Shown: positions 8,293 through 17,932 of the stretch, piece by piece | How the letters are laid out: every line of letters begins with the position of its first letter | Numbering within the stretch: position 1 is the first letter of the stretch | Assembly (NCBI GenBank): GCA_040753915.1 | Contig: JBFMDN010000053.1 | Coordinates: 1-41,323, forward strand | Direction: 5' to 3' | Length of the DNA: 41,323 nucleotides | From: JBFMDN01 sp040753915 | GTDB taxonomy: Bacteria > Desulfobacterota > Desulfomonilia > Desulfomonilales > Desulfomonilaceae | Notes under the pieces: model-generated | Seen by the model: only the letters and a program-made list of their open reading frames with translations | Databases searched by the model: none | Told to the model about the DNA's origin: nothing | Program-made: the position numbers and the translations under genes

Positions 8293-11200
8293 TCAGTCTT
8301 TTTCTCCCACGAGAATGAAAGAAGCCCAGAAGAAGGGGTGTTCAAATCCTTTTTCTCTTAGGACGGCTTTGCTGCGAACCCATGCTTGGAGCTTGCCGAG
8401 CCCTTGCTGGCGTCCCTTGAAAAATTCCTCCAGCAACATTACCGAGGGTTTTTCCGCGACGGACCAGAGACTCATGATCACAGACCTCGCTCCCGCGCAT
8501 TGGAAACTTCGCCCCATGCTCATGACTCCTTCGCCTTCCAACTTGGTTCCGACACCGGTCTTGCACGCCATGAGCGTCGCCACATCGGCGTTTATCTTGA
8601 GCCCTGCCACATCCGTCATGGTCAAGAATCCGTCGATTCCGTCAGGAACCATGGTGAGCGCCAGAAACGGTTCCATGACCCCAGGAAAATCATTAGCGGT
8701 GAATCCGTGGGTACCGAATATAAGATGACGAAATGAGCTGGAATTTCCGGAAACGCGCATCATAAAGGCCCTCTTGCTGCAGTGGAGCCCTGAGAGGACC
8801 TCGCATGATTCTCCGTACTGCTCCTTGAGCCGATTACCAAGCTCACCGGTTTCCTTGAGCCGCCGAAGGCTTACAGGACCCGCGAGAGCCCGCTCAACTG
8901 CGGATTTTGCCCGAGAGCAATTGAGCTCACCGGCCTGAGTTTTCGGAATCTGAACGTCCCGGACTCTTTCGTCGGAAGGGCTGAACACTGGATCGGTCAT
9001 GACAAGAACTGCAGGACCTATCTCTTCTGTCTTCGCGATCTGCCGGGCTAACGTCATTGCGGTCAGGGATTGAGAATAGACGACGGGATTGCGGTCTCCC
9101 AGGTAAGTTAATCCTCGAGGGAAATCTCCTTGTCTACCCGTGTACCACTCAGCGGCCCCACCCGTCACCAGGGCTTCAAAGGGCAGCAGTGCCAGGACAC
9201 CGTCAGGTATGATTGTGACGGGGGACCCCTCAGGAACGGATTCAAGGACATGTGCAGCTAGCCGTTCGTGCAGCGATGCTGCAAGCTCGGAACTGAACTT
9301 GGTGAATTGGACCCGTTCAAAGGGACCCCTGAAGTTGCGAACATCGTTTTCTAAATCTTGCGAGCTGCACTCCAGGAATGAAGCCTTGACGATCTTCCTT
9401 CCTTTCAGCAGACGGATAGCTATGCCGTCGTTGAGCACATCGAACATGAGGACGTGCTCGTCCGGTCCGATATCAGCCTTGTCCAGGGTTACAGGAGAAG
9501 GATGGATCACAGCGCAATAATCTCTATACTGTTCGCACAATGACTTGAGAAACGTCTTGGCCTCGTTCTCAGCACTTCTAATCTCATTCTTCATCTCTGC
9601 CCAACGACGATTGTCCGAAGACTTGGGTATGACAGCCAGAGCCGTCTTAATGGCCGCGAGCTTGTTCGTGAGCTCATTCTCCTGCAGAATGAGCTCCGGT
9701 GGTACGCTGAAATGCCTGCGGTCCGCTTTCTGTGATATGTTGTCGGCAAATTCGCGAGCTTTCGTCGACTCGCTGGGATAAATGCTCCTGTCCGGCTTCT
9801 GAAGCTTCAGGCTCGTTTTCACAAGGCCTTTTGCCGGATCCGATCTCAGGAATCCACTGACCTTAACCGAGAAGAAATTCTTTCTCTCCGACAGCAGCAA
9901 GCTTGAACGTATCTCTTCAGCTATTTCCACTGCTTTCGAATAATATTGTTGGGCTCGATTATAGTTTTTCATAGCCTCGAAAACCTTCCCGAGTCCAGTA
10001 TAGGCGACAAACAATTCATCGAGGTTTTCTTCGTTTTGGGCAGCGGATAAGAGTTGCTCGTAAGCTTTTCGAGCTTCTTGCGGTTGTGCTTTAAGAAGAT
10101 AGAATCTCCCAAGGGACGAATCATAATCGGCCTCCTTAATATAAGGCTCGGCCTCTGCCAATCGACCGGCATCGAGGAGGATGTCGCCCATGAGCTTTTT
10201 GACCCAGTCTGTCGGTGCATTCGCTTTGGCAAACAGATCCAGAGACCTGTTCATCCGTTCCAAGGCTTGTTCAGTGCGTCCTTCCTGAGCGTAAACCTGG
10301 CCAGACTCAAGCTCTATTTCTCCGGCCTCTGCGTAGTCGGCCAGTTGGCCTGATAGGTCGGCAGCCTTGTCGAAATCTTGGATGGCCTTTGCGTATTCAC
10401 CCCATAGCCGGTAAAAGTTTCCCAGATTTCGGAGTATTAGGACTCTGACTTTGTCCGGTTCCTGGCGAATGGCCAGGGCTGCTTCGTACCGCTCCAACGA
10501 CCGGTCATATCTTGCTCGATTCTTCTCCAAGACTCCCAGGTTGTTCAGTGCCATTTGTGCATCTCTACTAGTCCCGGCGGTCCGCAAGAGCTGGAGTGCC
10601 TCCCCATTGCTGTTTTCAGCTTGTTGGAATTTCCCTGCTGCTGTGAACGCTGCAGCGAGGTGCAGGAGATCAAATACCTCTTTCGCAACATCACCCGCCT
10701 TTCTGTCTATTTCCAGAGACCTGGAATAATTCTGTGCCGCTCTGTTAACTTGTCCGGTCAGGTAATAGGCATGTCCGAGTCTCACTGAAGCTTCTCTCTC
10801 CTTGCGAGGGTCTCCGGTCTTCTTCGCAAGCTGGAGCTCACCAGAGAGCTTTTTCACCGCCGCGGAATGCCCTGTTCGAACCATTTCTCTGAGGTTGTCG
10901 TCAATGTCGACTGCAAGTTCCTGCAGATAAGGTACCCTGGGCTTGGCAAGCTTTCGTTTTTTCGCCTCCGGGAGTTTCTGCGCCCGCCGAGTTGGCTCCT
11001 TTTCCTCGTAGTATTCTCCTCTTTCCCGACGAGACTTGGCTCCGGACACTTGACCAGCCTCGGCTCCAACACATCGTGAGCACGAGGAAACCTCGCTACC
11101 CCACTTGTCGCAGAAGCTCTCCGACACCCTCTGGCACTTTTGTATTTGATCTCGGCTACAGAACCAGCAGCAGAGGACCTTAGACTCTGAAGCGGTCACG

Positions 11201-11797
11201 CCCCTTTCAGAGGAGTCCGCATCGGCAGGGACTGGAGGACCAGATCCGAAACCGCCGCGAAACCGTAATTGAATCGGACCATGGCCGGGTCGCCCCCTTT
11301 GAGGTGTGTCCACCTCTTCGGGAGCAGGATGAGCAGATCCGANNNNNNNNNNNNNNNNNNNNNNNNNNNNNNNNNNNNNNNNNNNNNNNNNNNNNNNNNN
11401 NNNNNNNNNNNNNNNNNNNNNNNNNNNNNNNNNNNNNNNNNNCAGATCCGAAACCGCCGCGAAACCGTAATTGAATCGGACCATGGCCGGGTCGCCCCCT
11501 TTGAGGTGTGTCCACCTCTTCGGGAGCAGGATGAGCAGATCCGATGCCACCACGAAATCGTAATTGAATCGGACCGGGACCGGGCCGACTCCTTTCAGGG
11601 ACGTCCGCCGTGTTGGGAGCAGGGGAACCAGTTCCGACACGGCCGCGAAGCATTAATTGCGCCGACAGTGAATGCCCATCCACGTCGAGCAACTGGCCGA
11701 AATGACTCAGAGGGACCAATATCGCTGCCACCACTATTGGCGGCCAAAGCATCCTCTTCTTGTCCGAGCCTTTCAATAAGTCCGCGAGGTACCTCAT
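8293..11797 (-). CDS. Exported TPR-CHAT (caspase-fold) protease with in-frame 31-aa tandem repeats, interrupted by an assembly gap
   Basis: The protein starts at ATG 11797 after a strong AGGAGG, with a basic N-terminus and a hydrophobic segment (WPPIVVAAILVPLSHFG) that should be a signal peptide or membrane anchor. Next come 31-residue repeats rich in Pro, Gly and Arg, interrupted by 100 N (11343-11442). TPR repeats follow (about 10850-9850) with YYLTGQVNRAAQNYSRSLEID-type units, and a C-terminal CHAT domain (about 9500-8300). The catalytic dyad is visible: His in IFGTHGF (8707-8709) and Cys in LMACKTG (8563-8565), followed by GEGVMSMGRSF and SVIMSLWSVAE. With exactly 100 N the frame breaks in two; both sides read the repeat in the same frame, so one gene is inferred. 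It lies third in an operon after sigma and anti-sigma genes. CHAT proteases cleave partner proteins; the target is unknown. Confidence 0.8.
11148..11660. repeat. 93-bp (31-codon) tandem repeat inside the CHAT gene
   Basis: The motif CAGATCCG/CAGTTCCG recurs at 11241, 11334, 11443, 11536 and 11629, always 93 bp apart except across the N run. Units at 11241 and 11443 are near-identical over their whole length; the unit ending near 11629 and the one left of 11241 are diverged, as is usual at array edges. Because 93 is a multiple of three, copy number can change without a frameshift. Confidence 0.9.
11343..11442. other. Assembly gap of 100 N
   Basis: Exactly 100 N lie inside the tandem repeat, the usual placeholder for a gap of unknown size. 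Keeping the 93-bp phase across it requires 84 + 93n missing bases, which also restores a single open reading frame. Confidence 0.95.
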
Positions 11798-11941
11798 CGT
11801 AGCCCCCCTCCTGCCGAATGACCGTCATTGCTCGGGTAATCGTCTTTGTTGCTTTCCCTAATGCTTAACTCACTCATCGATTCCGAACCGTGACAGCCTC
11901 GGCCATACTTCCAGCCGAAACTATAGAAGCTTCGGATGTGA

Positions 11942-12964
11942 TTATTGACTATCCCCCTCATGCTCCAGCATTGAACCCGTCATTTTCTCGAGAACTGGAA
12001 TAATCTGAGCTTCAGTCAAATTCTCTGAACCCTGCTCCCTGAAAATGCTTCCAGTAGTTGTATCTCTTAGACGGGCCCTAATCGCGAATCCCTTTCCGGA
12101 TTGCGATATGTCTAGCACCAGGAGTCGAGAAATCCCGAGCTTGGAGGTCATCTCTGCTGCTATGGACTCGTCCTCCGCACTTTTCAGGGCCTCTGGAGCT
12201 ATTGTACGCTTCAAGTCCCCCGGGGATACCACATCGTAGCGGGTACGAACGTCAACAGGTGGCTCAATGGACCTGTAGAAATCATCTATCCGGTTCTGGT
12301 CCGGAGGGTGTTTGAAGTTCGTCAAGAAAACCACTATTGCGAGCCGATTCTTGTGCGCCTCCGTTGACGGGGTTTCAGGAGACTCTTTGCCCATGAGGCC
12401 AAGTCCGGACGAGTCCGCGGCCCAGTTAACAGAACTGAGCGCCAGCGTACGCTGAGTAGGATGAGTGGGATAGAATATCACGAGACACAAAATGCCAATG
12501 GCCACGGCAGCAGGCACGAGAGCAATCGGTCGAATCAGATCAAGTAACCTGTCAACTGCCCTCGTGAGCAATCCGGGGCTGGAGGGTAGTGGCCGATGCG
12601 CCAAGGATTCTCCGGAAAGTCCGGTCATGCGGCCCCAGAGCTCATTGGGCATGCCTTGCGTACTCCGCCAGGACTTGAAAGATTCCGCGATTTCGCGGCA
12701 CGAGGGACACTCTTTCAAGTGTGAGGATCCAATACCAAGAGGCTCGTTGCCTTTGCAGACTTGGTCAAAGATCTCCCACAGCTCTGGACACATCACACGT
12801 GGGTTTTCTTTCAGGAGGGTAGCCCAACGACGAGTTTCCCCCAGCTTTGACTCGCATTCTGAGCAGTTGTGAATGTGTTCCTCAAATGCCGATCGTTCAT
12901 CAGGGCTCAACAAACCCTCCAAGTAGGCTAGCCCGAGCTTGTCAACGTGACCTGAACTACTCAT
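11942..12964 (-). CDS. Membrane anti-sigma factor with two zinc-binding (ZAS) motifs
   Basis: A 340-residue protein placed immediately after a sigma factor (stop TGA 12967-12969, start ATG 12964), with AGGAT upstream. Two Hx3Cx2C zinc anti-sigma motifs are present: H30/C34/C37 and H82/C86/C89. Most anti-sigma factors of this type have one, so this looks like an internal duplication. A single membrane segment (PIALVPAAVAIGILCLVIFY, about 146-165) separates the cytoplasmic sigma-binding half from a C-terminal domain of about 170 residues outside the membrane, which I do not recognise. It should hold the cognate sigma factor inactive until a signal is received. A longer frame exists upstream to 13126 but runs inside the sigma gene. 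Confidence 0.8.
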   Translation of the reverse strand: MSSSGHVDKLGLAYLEGLLSPDERSAFEEHIHNCSECESKLGETRRWATLLKENPRVMCPELWEIFDQVCKGNEPLGIGSSHLKECPSCREIAESFKSWRSTQGMPNELWGRMTGLSGESLAHRPLPSSPGLLTRAVDRLLDLIRPIALVPAAVAIGILCLVIFYPTHPTQRTLALSSVNWAADSSGLGLMGKESPETPSTEAHKNRLAIVVFLTNFKHPPDQNRIDDFYRSIEPPVDVRTRYDVVSPGDLKRTIAPEALKSAEDESIAAEMTSKLGISRLLVLDISQSGKGFAIRARLRDTTTGSIFREQGSENLTEAQIIPVLEKMTGSMLEHEGDSQ

Positions 12965-12966
12965 TA

Positions 12967-13569
12967 TCAGTATCCTTCTCGCTCTACCCGAGCGAAATGA
13001 GCCCTTAGGTCCTCCAAACAGCGACCAGCCTGCACTGCTAAGGTCTTGTCCTTTCCTCCCATGAGACGAGCTATCTCCTTGAAGGAAAGCTCCTCGAGAT
13101 AACGGAGTCTCAAGAGCTCCTTGCACTTGTCTCCGAGGCTCCTAAAGGCCTGTTTTAATAAGTGAGACTGTTCCTGATCGGCCAACAGGTCTTCGGGCGG
13201 ATCTGAATTGGATACCAATACAGGAGCTGCTGCCTCGAACAGATCGTGATGGCTCACGGAAATCGTTTCTGCATTTCGTTTTCTTGCCGTACGCTTCCTG
13301 AATTCGTCCACGCACACCCGTTCGCTGATGACCCACACGAATTTGGAGAGCGAGTACCGATCGTCGTAGGTGTTCAATGCCGTGAAGAGAGCCAGAAAGA
13401 TGTTCTGCACCATGTCCTCTCTCTCGTACTCTCCCCAACGTACATGATTTTGGACAACTTTTCTGATGAGCAGCAGGAACCGGTCATAAAATTCATCCCA
13501 TGCAGCCCTTGAACCACTGAGACACCGCTCTACGAGCAAGCGATCCTGCGTATCCGATTCTCGCTGCAT
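12967..13569 (-). CDS. Sigma-70 family (ECF-like) RNA polymerase sigma factor
   Basis: A 200-aa sigma factor. Region 2 is visible in YEREDMVQNIFLALFTAL and FVWVISERVCVDEFRKR (core binding and -10 recognition), and region 4 in LLRLRYLEELSFKEIARLMG (helix-turn-helix for the -35). There is no extended region 1 or 3. The start is set at ATG 13569 (MQRESDTQD), preceded by GGCTGGGGGG; the frame stays open to a GTG at 13680, but the extra 37 residues do not look like a sigma domain. It is followed without a gap by its likely anti-sigma factor and then the CHAT protease gene, so this operon probably responds to an envelope signal. Promoters it recognises cannot be deduced from the window. Confidence 0.82.
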   Translation of the reverse strand: MQRESDTQDRLLVERCLSGSRAAWDEFYDRFLLLIRKVVQNHVRWGEYEREDMVQNIFLALFTALNTYDDRYSLSKFVWVISERVCVDEFRKRTARKRNAETISVSHHDLFEAAAPVLVSNSDPPEDLLADQEQSHLLKQAFRSLGDKCKELLRLRYLEELSFKEIARLMGGKDKTLAVQAGRCLEDLRAHFARVEREGY

Positions 13570-13725
13570 GGGCCCCCCAGCCTCTGGCAAGGCTTGACCT
13601 GTATTGGAATAATCTACCACATAAATTCTCGACTCCGCAATCATTTGCACTACCTGAACCCGCCTATCCGGGGGAACCACAGGGGGTAAGCCTTTGAATT
13701 ACTGATAAGGAAACCTCCCTCTGAG

Positions 13726-13920
13726 TCAGGCAGCTTCCAGTGCCATTCGGGAACCACCTTGCAGGCCTAAGTCAGACCGGATTTCGGTCCTGCCGCTCCT
13801 GCTCGCAATGAGTTGTTCGTCCAAATCGCATATCTTGGCTACCAGCTCAAAGACTCGTGCTAATTCGAAGGCCCCTACGGACTCCATGTCTTGCATCCTT
13901 TGCTCTGCCCATGTTTTCAT
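13726..13920 (-). CDS. Small hypothetical protein upstream of the sigma factor
   Basis: A 64-aa protein starting MKTWAEQRMQ at ATG 13920, preceded by a good AAGGGAG about 9 nt upstream; an in-frame ATG at 13938 is less well placed. The middle (AFELARVFELVAKICDLDEQL) should form an amphipathic helix. Near the end it reads DLGLQGGSRMALEAA, so a Gly-Gly precedes the last eight residues. I do not recognise the family. It is first in the sigma/anti-sigma/CHAT gene line. It could be a regulator, a CHAT substrate or a secreted peptide; none is shown by sequence. Confidence 0.45.
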   Translation of the reverse strand: MKTWAEQRMQDMESVGAFELARVFELVAKICDLDEQLIASRSGRTEIRSDLGLQGGSRMALEAA

Positions 13921-14208
13921 GTTATCTGCTCCCTTCATTTCATTCCGGTCTTACCTGAATAATTCGGAAACAGCGGAACGAGATAACAAGAAATGTTCAG
14001 AGGGTAGCGCTTTGGAGATGAATGGGTTGAGAATGGCGGCCCCCGCGGCCAGTGCTTTCACACTGTCGTCGGAGAGTTGGTCTAAGAACAACGTTCGGAC
14101 CCGTTTTGGATGCGCTCCACTATAGTTTCATCGCTGTCGATATGTATCCATGGTGTTCCAAGCCACCCTGGCAATGGCCTTTGTCGTGCCCGTGTCGTTC
14201 GAGCGGGT

Positions 14209-15797
14209 TCAGCTTCGGAGCCCCAGACGCCGTATATGGTGATCTATCGAGTTTCGCGTCATGCCGAGAATGGTCGCTGCCCCTTTTATGCTCCCATGGG
14301 AACGCTCCAGGGCTTTGACTATGAGCAAGCGTTTCGTCTCGTTAACTGCCTCTTCGAAAGATTTGCCCTGCGGCAGCAGGGCTTCCAAAGGCAAGTCCTC
14401 CCGAGAAGTAGATTGTGGAGATCCTGAGCTCTCGAGCCCGAGGTCTCGTACGGTGATTCTTTTTCGGTCACAGAGAATCAATGCCCTTTCAAGGACATTT
14501 TGTAGCTCTCGGATGTTTCCGGGCCAATTGTAGTCAAGGAGCGCTGCAATGGCAGCGGAATCGACCTTGGGTAGCTCCCCGAGTCCCATGCGTTCACCCA
14601 GGCGGGAAAGCAGTTCCCTCACAAGACTCGGGATATCGTCCGAACGCTGTCTCAAGGGAGGAACAGTGATTGTCAGGACAGCAAGCCGATAGAAGAGGTC
14701 CAATCGAAAACGTTCCCGTTCAATCTCCTTGATGAGATCGCGATTGGTGGCAGCAAGTATGCGGGCGTCTACTGAAATTGAGGTCTCTCCCCCGACGCGC
14801 GTGATGGACTGGGTGTCCATGAAGGTGAGTAGCTTGGACTGCAGAGCCCAGGGCATCTCTCCAATTTCATTCAGAAGAAGCGTGCCTCCTTCCGCCAGCT
14901 CAAGCAGCCCGCGCTTGCGCCCCCTGGCTCCGGTAAAGGCACCGGCCTCGTGACCGAAAAGCTCGGACTCCACAAGCTCCGGCGGCAGTGCCGCACAGTT
15001 GATGGAGAGAAACGAGCTACCGGCGCGACGGGAATGGTCGTGCAGGAATCGCGCCCAATAGTCTTTGCCTGCACCGCTTTCCCCGAGGAATAGGACCGTG
15101 CTGTTGCTCTCTGACGCAAGGATCACCTGCCTCCTCGTTTCCTGAATTATCGCAGACCGGTAACCCTCGGATGGCGCTGTAACACGTTCATCCCGCGCCG
15201 CTTTGCGGTCGCTCACGTCACGCGCAATTCCGCAAATGCCGAACGTCTTTCCCGACGAGTCTCGGAGCGGAAATCTGACGATGTTCAAAGAAACGGACCA
15301 TCCCTCTAAAGCAACTGTGTGCTCAGTTTCGAAGGACTCTCCCTCCAGGACCCGGATCTCCAAGCTCTTGGCATGCTCTGCATAATTCGCGTCTGGCAAG
15401 AGCGCTTCGTCAGTCTTTCCGAGGATTTCCTGGACGGATTTTCCCAACAGTCTAGCGCATGAGGGATTAACATGCGTATATTCGAGCTCAGTGTTCTTGA
15501 TGAAGACAGAGTCTTCGGCGGTCTCAAATATGGCCCTGAATCGTTCCTCGCTGGCTCTCAAGGATTCTTCCGTCCGCTTTCGCGCCTCAACCTCCGTGGC
15601 GAGCTCGGTGTTTTTTTTCCGCAAAGCGTTCGCCGCGCGAGCTTCCTGCTCCAGGATGCGCTGCAGCTCTTCCCGCTTGCGATCCGTGATGTCCACAAGC
15701 GATATGATGCGCTGCTTTGTGCCCGGTATGGCAGCCGTATTCAGAAGCATATGCTTGTGACTGCCTTGCCTGTCCACTATGGCGATCTCATACTGTT
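14209..15797 (-). CDS. PAS - sigma54 AAA+ activator - Fis HTH (3' part of a frameshifted gene)
   Basis: Downstream part of an enhancer-binding protein. It begins in the first PAS domain (KQYEIAIVDRQGSHKHMLLN... SLVDITDRK), then has a coiled linker, a second PAS (FRAIFETAEDSVFIKNTELE ... GIARDVSDRK), the AAA+ domain and a Fis-type HTH (GSIKGAATILGMTRNSIDHHI). The AAA+ domain has Walker A GESGAGKD, an intact GAFTGA loop for sigma54 contact, LLLNEIGEM as the Walker B region (Asn where many members have Asp) and the RQRSDDI sensor region. Its true N-terminus is the protein at 15777-16766. A missing base in the AAA run at 15796-15798 (minus strand) separates the frames: restoring one A gives RKQYEIAI. 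The frame stays open to 15972, but upstream of the shift it is not homologous to PAS sequence. Confidence 0.8.
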
Positions 15798-16766
15798 TCG
15801 GGCCGCATCGCGGTCCGTGGATAGCATGGCCTGAATCTGTTGTGTGCAGTCGATACTCTCTTGGGCCACGAGCTCCCTTAAGCTCTTCTTTCCCTCGATC
15901 TCCTGTTTCGAGAACCCCGTTTCCCGTTCGAATCGTGAGTTCACCATGGCCAGAGTGGTGTCGTGCTCGCACACGGCAACCGCTGTGCCGGTAGTCTCGA
16001 AGATGGTTCGATACCTGTTCTCGCTCTCCCGCAGGCGCGCCTCACGCTCCGCGAGGGTGTGCATCATGCCGGCAATACTGCGACTCAAATACTCGAGCTC
16101 CTCTACCCCTTCATAAGTCGGCGTCTCACCCGAGCGGAGCTTCCGGATAATCTCGTTTACGGGCCGGCTCAAGAGGCGGTTTTCCAAAAGGATCAGCCCG
16201 ATTGCCATGGCCAGGAGAATTCCTCCGGACATCCAGTACAAGCTGCGCACTTTCACTTCCAGCCACCCGTACGCTGCCGTGTCACGCGCGATCAGGATCC
16301 GCCACCCCCACGGTTGAAAGTCGAAGGAGTACGCGAAATATGTCTTATTTGCCGCCGAGGTGCTCATCAAAACGTTCGCCTTGTTGTCCTTTGACACGGT
16401 TGCGCAGAGATCGCCGGCTCCTTCGGTTTCCATCAAGACCTGACGGTCTGGGCCAATGCCCTGGAAAATGATCCCCTCAAGCTTGAACTTGTGGAGGTAA
16501 TCCTCCACATCGCCCATGGTCAAAGCTTTCCTGATCCTCACCGCAGTGGGATCGTCCAGCCTGCCTGACCGCGTAAGCTCCTCAAAACTGTGATTGCAGC
16601 CTCCAAAGATCTCACGGGAAAACGATCTGAGATCTTCTTCCGCTCGTACGCAAGCAAAGAAGCTGATAGTGTCCGCGACGGAGAAGTAGAGCACGAGCCA
16701 GAACAGGGCTGTCAGCCCCAATATCGGTACTGCGAGTCGAAAGGTAAGCTTGTCCCAGATTTTCAT
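15777..16766 (-). CDS. Membrane sensor - HAMP - PAS (5' part of the frameshifted sigma54 activator)
   Basis: Upstream part of the same gene. A membrane segment at about residues 8-30 (FRLAVPILGLTALFWLVLYF) and another at about 172-192 (YWMSGGILLAMAIGLILLE) enclose an extracytoplasmic sensor domain of about 140 residues. A HAMP-like linker follows, then the first PAS domain (YRTIFETTGTAVAVCEHDTT ...). The frame ends early at NSMRSP just after the shift point; the PAS core continues in the other frame. Rejoined, the protein would be about 850 residues: sensor-HAMP-PAS-PAS-AAA+-HTH, a membrane-anchored one-component sigma54 activator. Its start overlaps the stop of the binding-protein gene (ATGA), so the pair is translationally coupled. 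Confidence 0.8.
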   Translation of the reverse strand: MKIWDKLTFRLAVPILGLTALFWLVLYFSVADTISFFACVRAEEDLRSFSREIFGGCNHSFEELTRSGRLDDPTAVRIRKALTMGDVEDYLHKFKLEGIIFQGIGPDRQVLMETEGAGDLCATVSKDNKANVLMSTSAANKTYFAYSFDFQPWGWRILIARDTAAYGWLEVKVRSLYWMSGGILLAMAIGLILLENRLLSRPVNEIIRKLRSGETPTYEGVEELEYLSRSIAGMMHTLAEREARLRESENRYRTIFETTGTAVAVCEHDTTLAMVNSRFERETGFSKQEIEGKKSLRELVAQESIDCTQQIQAMLSTDRDAARNSMRSP

Positions 16767-17932
16767 GGCTCGGTCTCAGGAGGGAATTGGAGCGGAGCGG
16801 TCATCAACGGCTCAGGCCAAACCACCTGCTTGCGGCCATTCTGCCATTGGAAAATGACTGTCTGCTGACGAATCTGAATTCCTCTTTCATCAACCCCATA
16901 TCTCCCAATCAACGTGATCATATCGAGATGAGACAACATGTCTCGGATCTTCTCCCGATCCACCTCTCTGGCGCGCACCATGGCCTCGGCAAGGATTACT
17001 CCTGCGGCATAACCAATGGCCGCCTGATAGGATGGCTGGCGCTGGTATTCTCTGTAGAACGACTCCAAAAATTCCAAACCTCCAGGGTACGAACGTCCGA
17101 CCGCAGGATCCCAAGCACTACACCCGACCGTGTAATTCGCCAGGTCACCCAGCTCGGTACCGTATTCCTCAAGAGCAGGCCCCACCTGGGACACGAACAT
17201 TTTGGGTGTCCAACCCACTTCCGCAAGGGCCTTTCTGACCACCATTGCGTCGTCAAGGTACCCCCATACCAAGAGAGCCTGGACGCCGGCTTCACGAGCC
17301 CGGCGGAGCTGTTCAATTGGCTTCTGTTTGTTCAAGGTTTCCACAAAGAATAGGTTCAGACCAAATCGACCAGCCCATTTTCGCGCGTCTAGAGGACTGC
17401 CCAACTCATGGAGGATCTTGTCTACCAGGACCGCCACTCTCTCGATATTGCAACTGGCTATCACAGTGAAAATGGCTCTGGTCCAACGGCTTTCGGGGGT
17501 GTTCACTCCGAAGATGTACCGAGAGCCTGGTTCCCAGGCACTCTCAGTGGTGGTGAGGGGCAACAGCGTGGGATACCGGTATTGTTCCAGCAGAGGTGCT
17601 ACGCGCCTGGCTACCAGACTGGAGTACGGACCAAAGACGAGGTCAAATCGTCCGCTTGAGAGCATATCGCCATAGATCTTGGCCGCGGCCTCGGGATCGC
17701 TCCGGTCATCAAGAACGGTGAGGTCCACCTGCCGGCCCAGTATGCCGCCCACGGCATTTTGCTCTTTGGTCCAAAGCCTGAGTCCGTCGGCATACATCTG
17801 CCCCATGGGAGCGTACCGTCCAGACAGTGATATGGACACTCCTATCCGAACGGGATCGTTGGCCCATCCTGAACCCATGGTCATCCACAGTAAAACCAAG
17901 ACAAGGAGTGCCAGCCTGTTCACAAGGAACAT
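16763..17932 (-). CDS. ABC-type periplasmic binding protein (branched-chain amino acid family), probable sensor partner
   Basis: A 389-aa exported protein starting at ATG 17932, with GGAGGAT about 9 nt upstream; the signal peptide is MFLVNRLALLVLVLLW ... GWA, with cleavage before NDPVRIG. The mature part matches the Peripla_BP_6 fold: IGVSISLSGRYAPMG, NAVGGILGRQVDLTVLDD, GPYSSLVARRVAPLLEQY and VLVWGYLDD-type segments. Such proteins bind amino acids or other small ligands. No permease or ATPase gene is nearby; instead the gene overlaps that of a membrane sigma54 activator by 4 bp, so its job is probably ligand sensing rather than transport. The ligand cannot be read from sequence. Confidence 0.8.
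   Translation of the reverse strand: MFLVNRLALLVLVLLWMTMGSGWANDPVRIGVSISLSGRYAPMGQMYADGLRLWTKEQNAVGGILGRQVDLTVLDDRSDPEAAAKIYGDMLSSGRFDLVFGPYSSLVARRVAPLLEQYRYPTLLPLTTTESAWEPGSRYIFGVNTPESRWTRAIFTVIASCNIERVAVLVDKILHELGSPLDARKWAGRFGLNLFFVETLNKQKPIEQLRRAREAGVQALLVWGYLDDAMVVRKALAEVGWTPKMFVSQVGPALEEYGTELGDLANYTVGCSAWDPAVGRSYPGGLEFLESFYREYQRQPSYQAAIGYAAGVILAEAMVRAREVDREKIRDMLSHLDMITLIGRYGVDERGIQIRQQTVIFQWQNGRKQVVWPEPLMTAPLQFPPETEP

Noticed and set aside
11148..11660. Regular repeats resembling a CRISPR array
   Set aside because: The 93-bp units are contiguous, multiples of three, translated in frame and have no unique spacers; no cas genes are near.
11269..11802. Plus-strand reading frame through the tandem repeat
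   Set aside because: It is the antisense of the CHAT gene's repeat and anchor region, with no ribosome site or recognisable domain.
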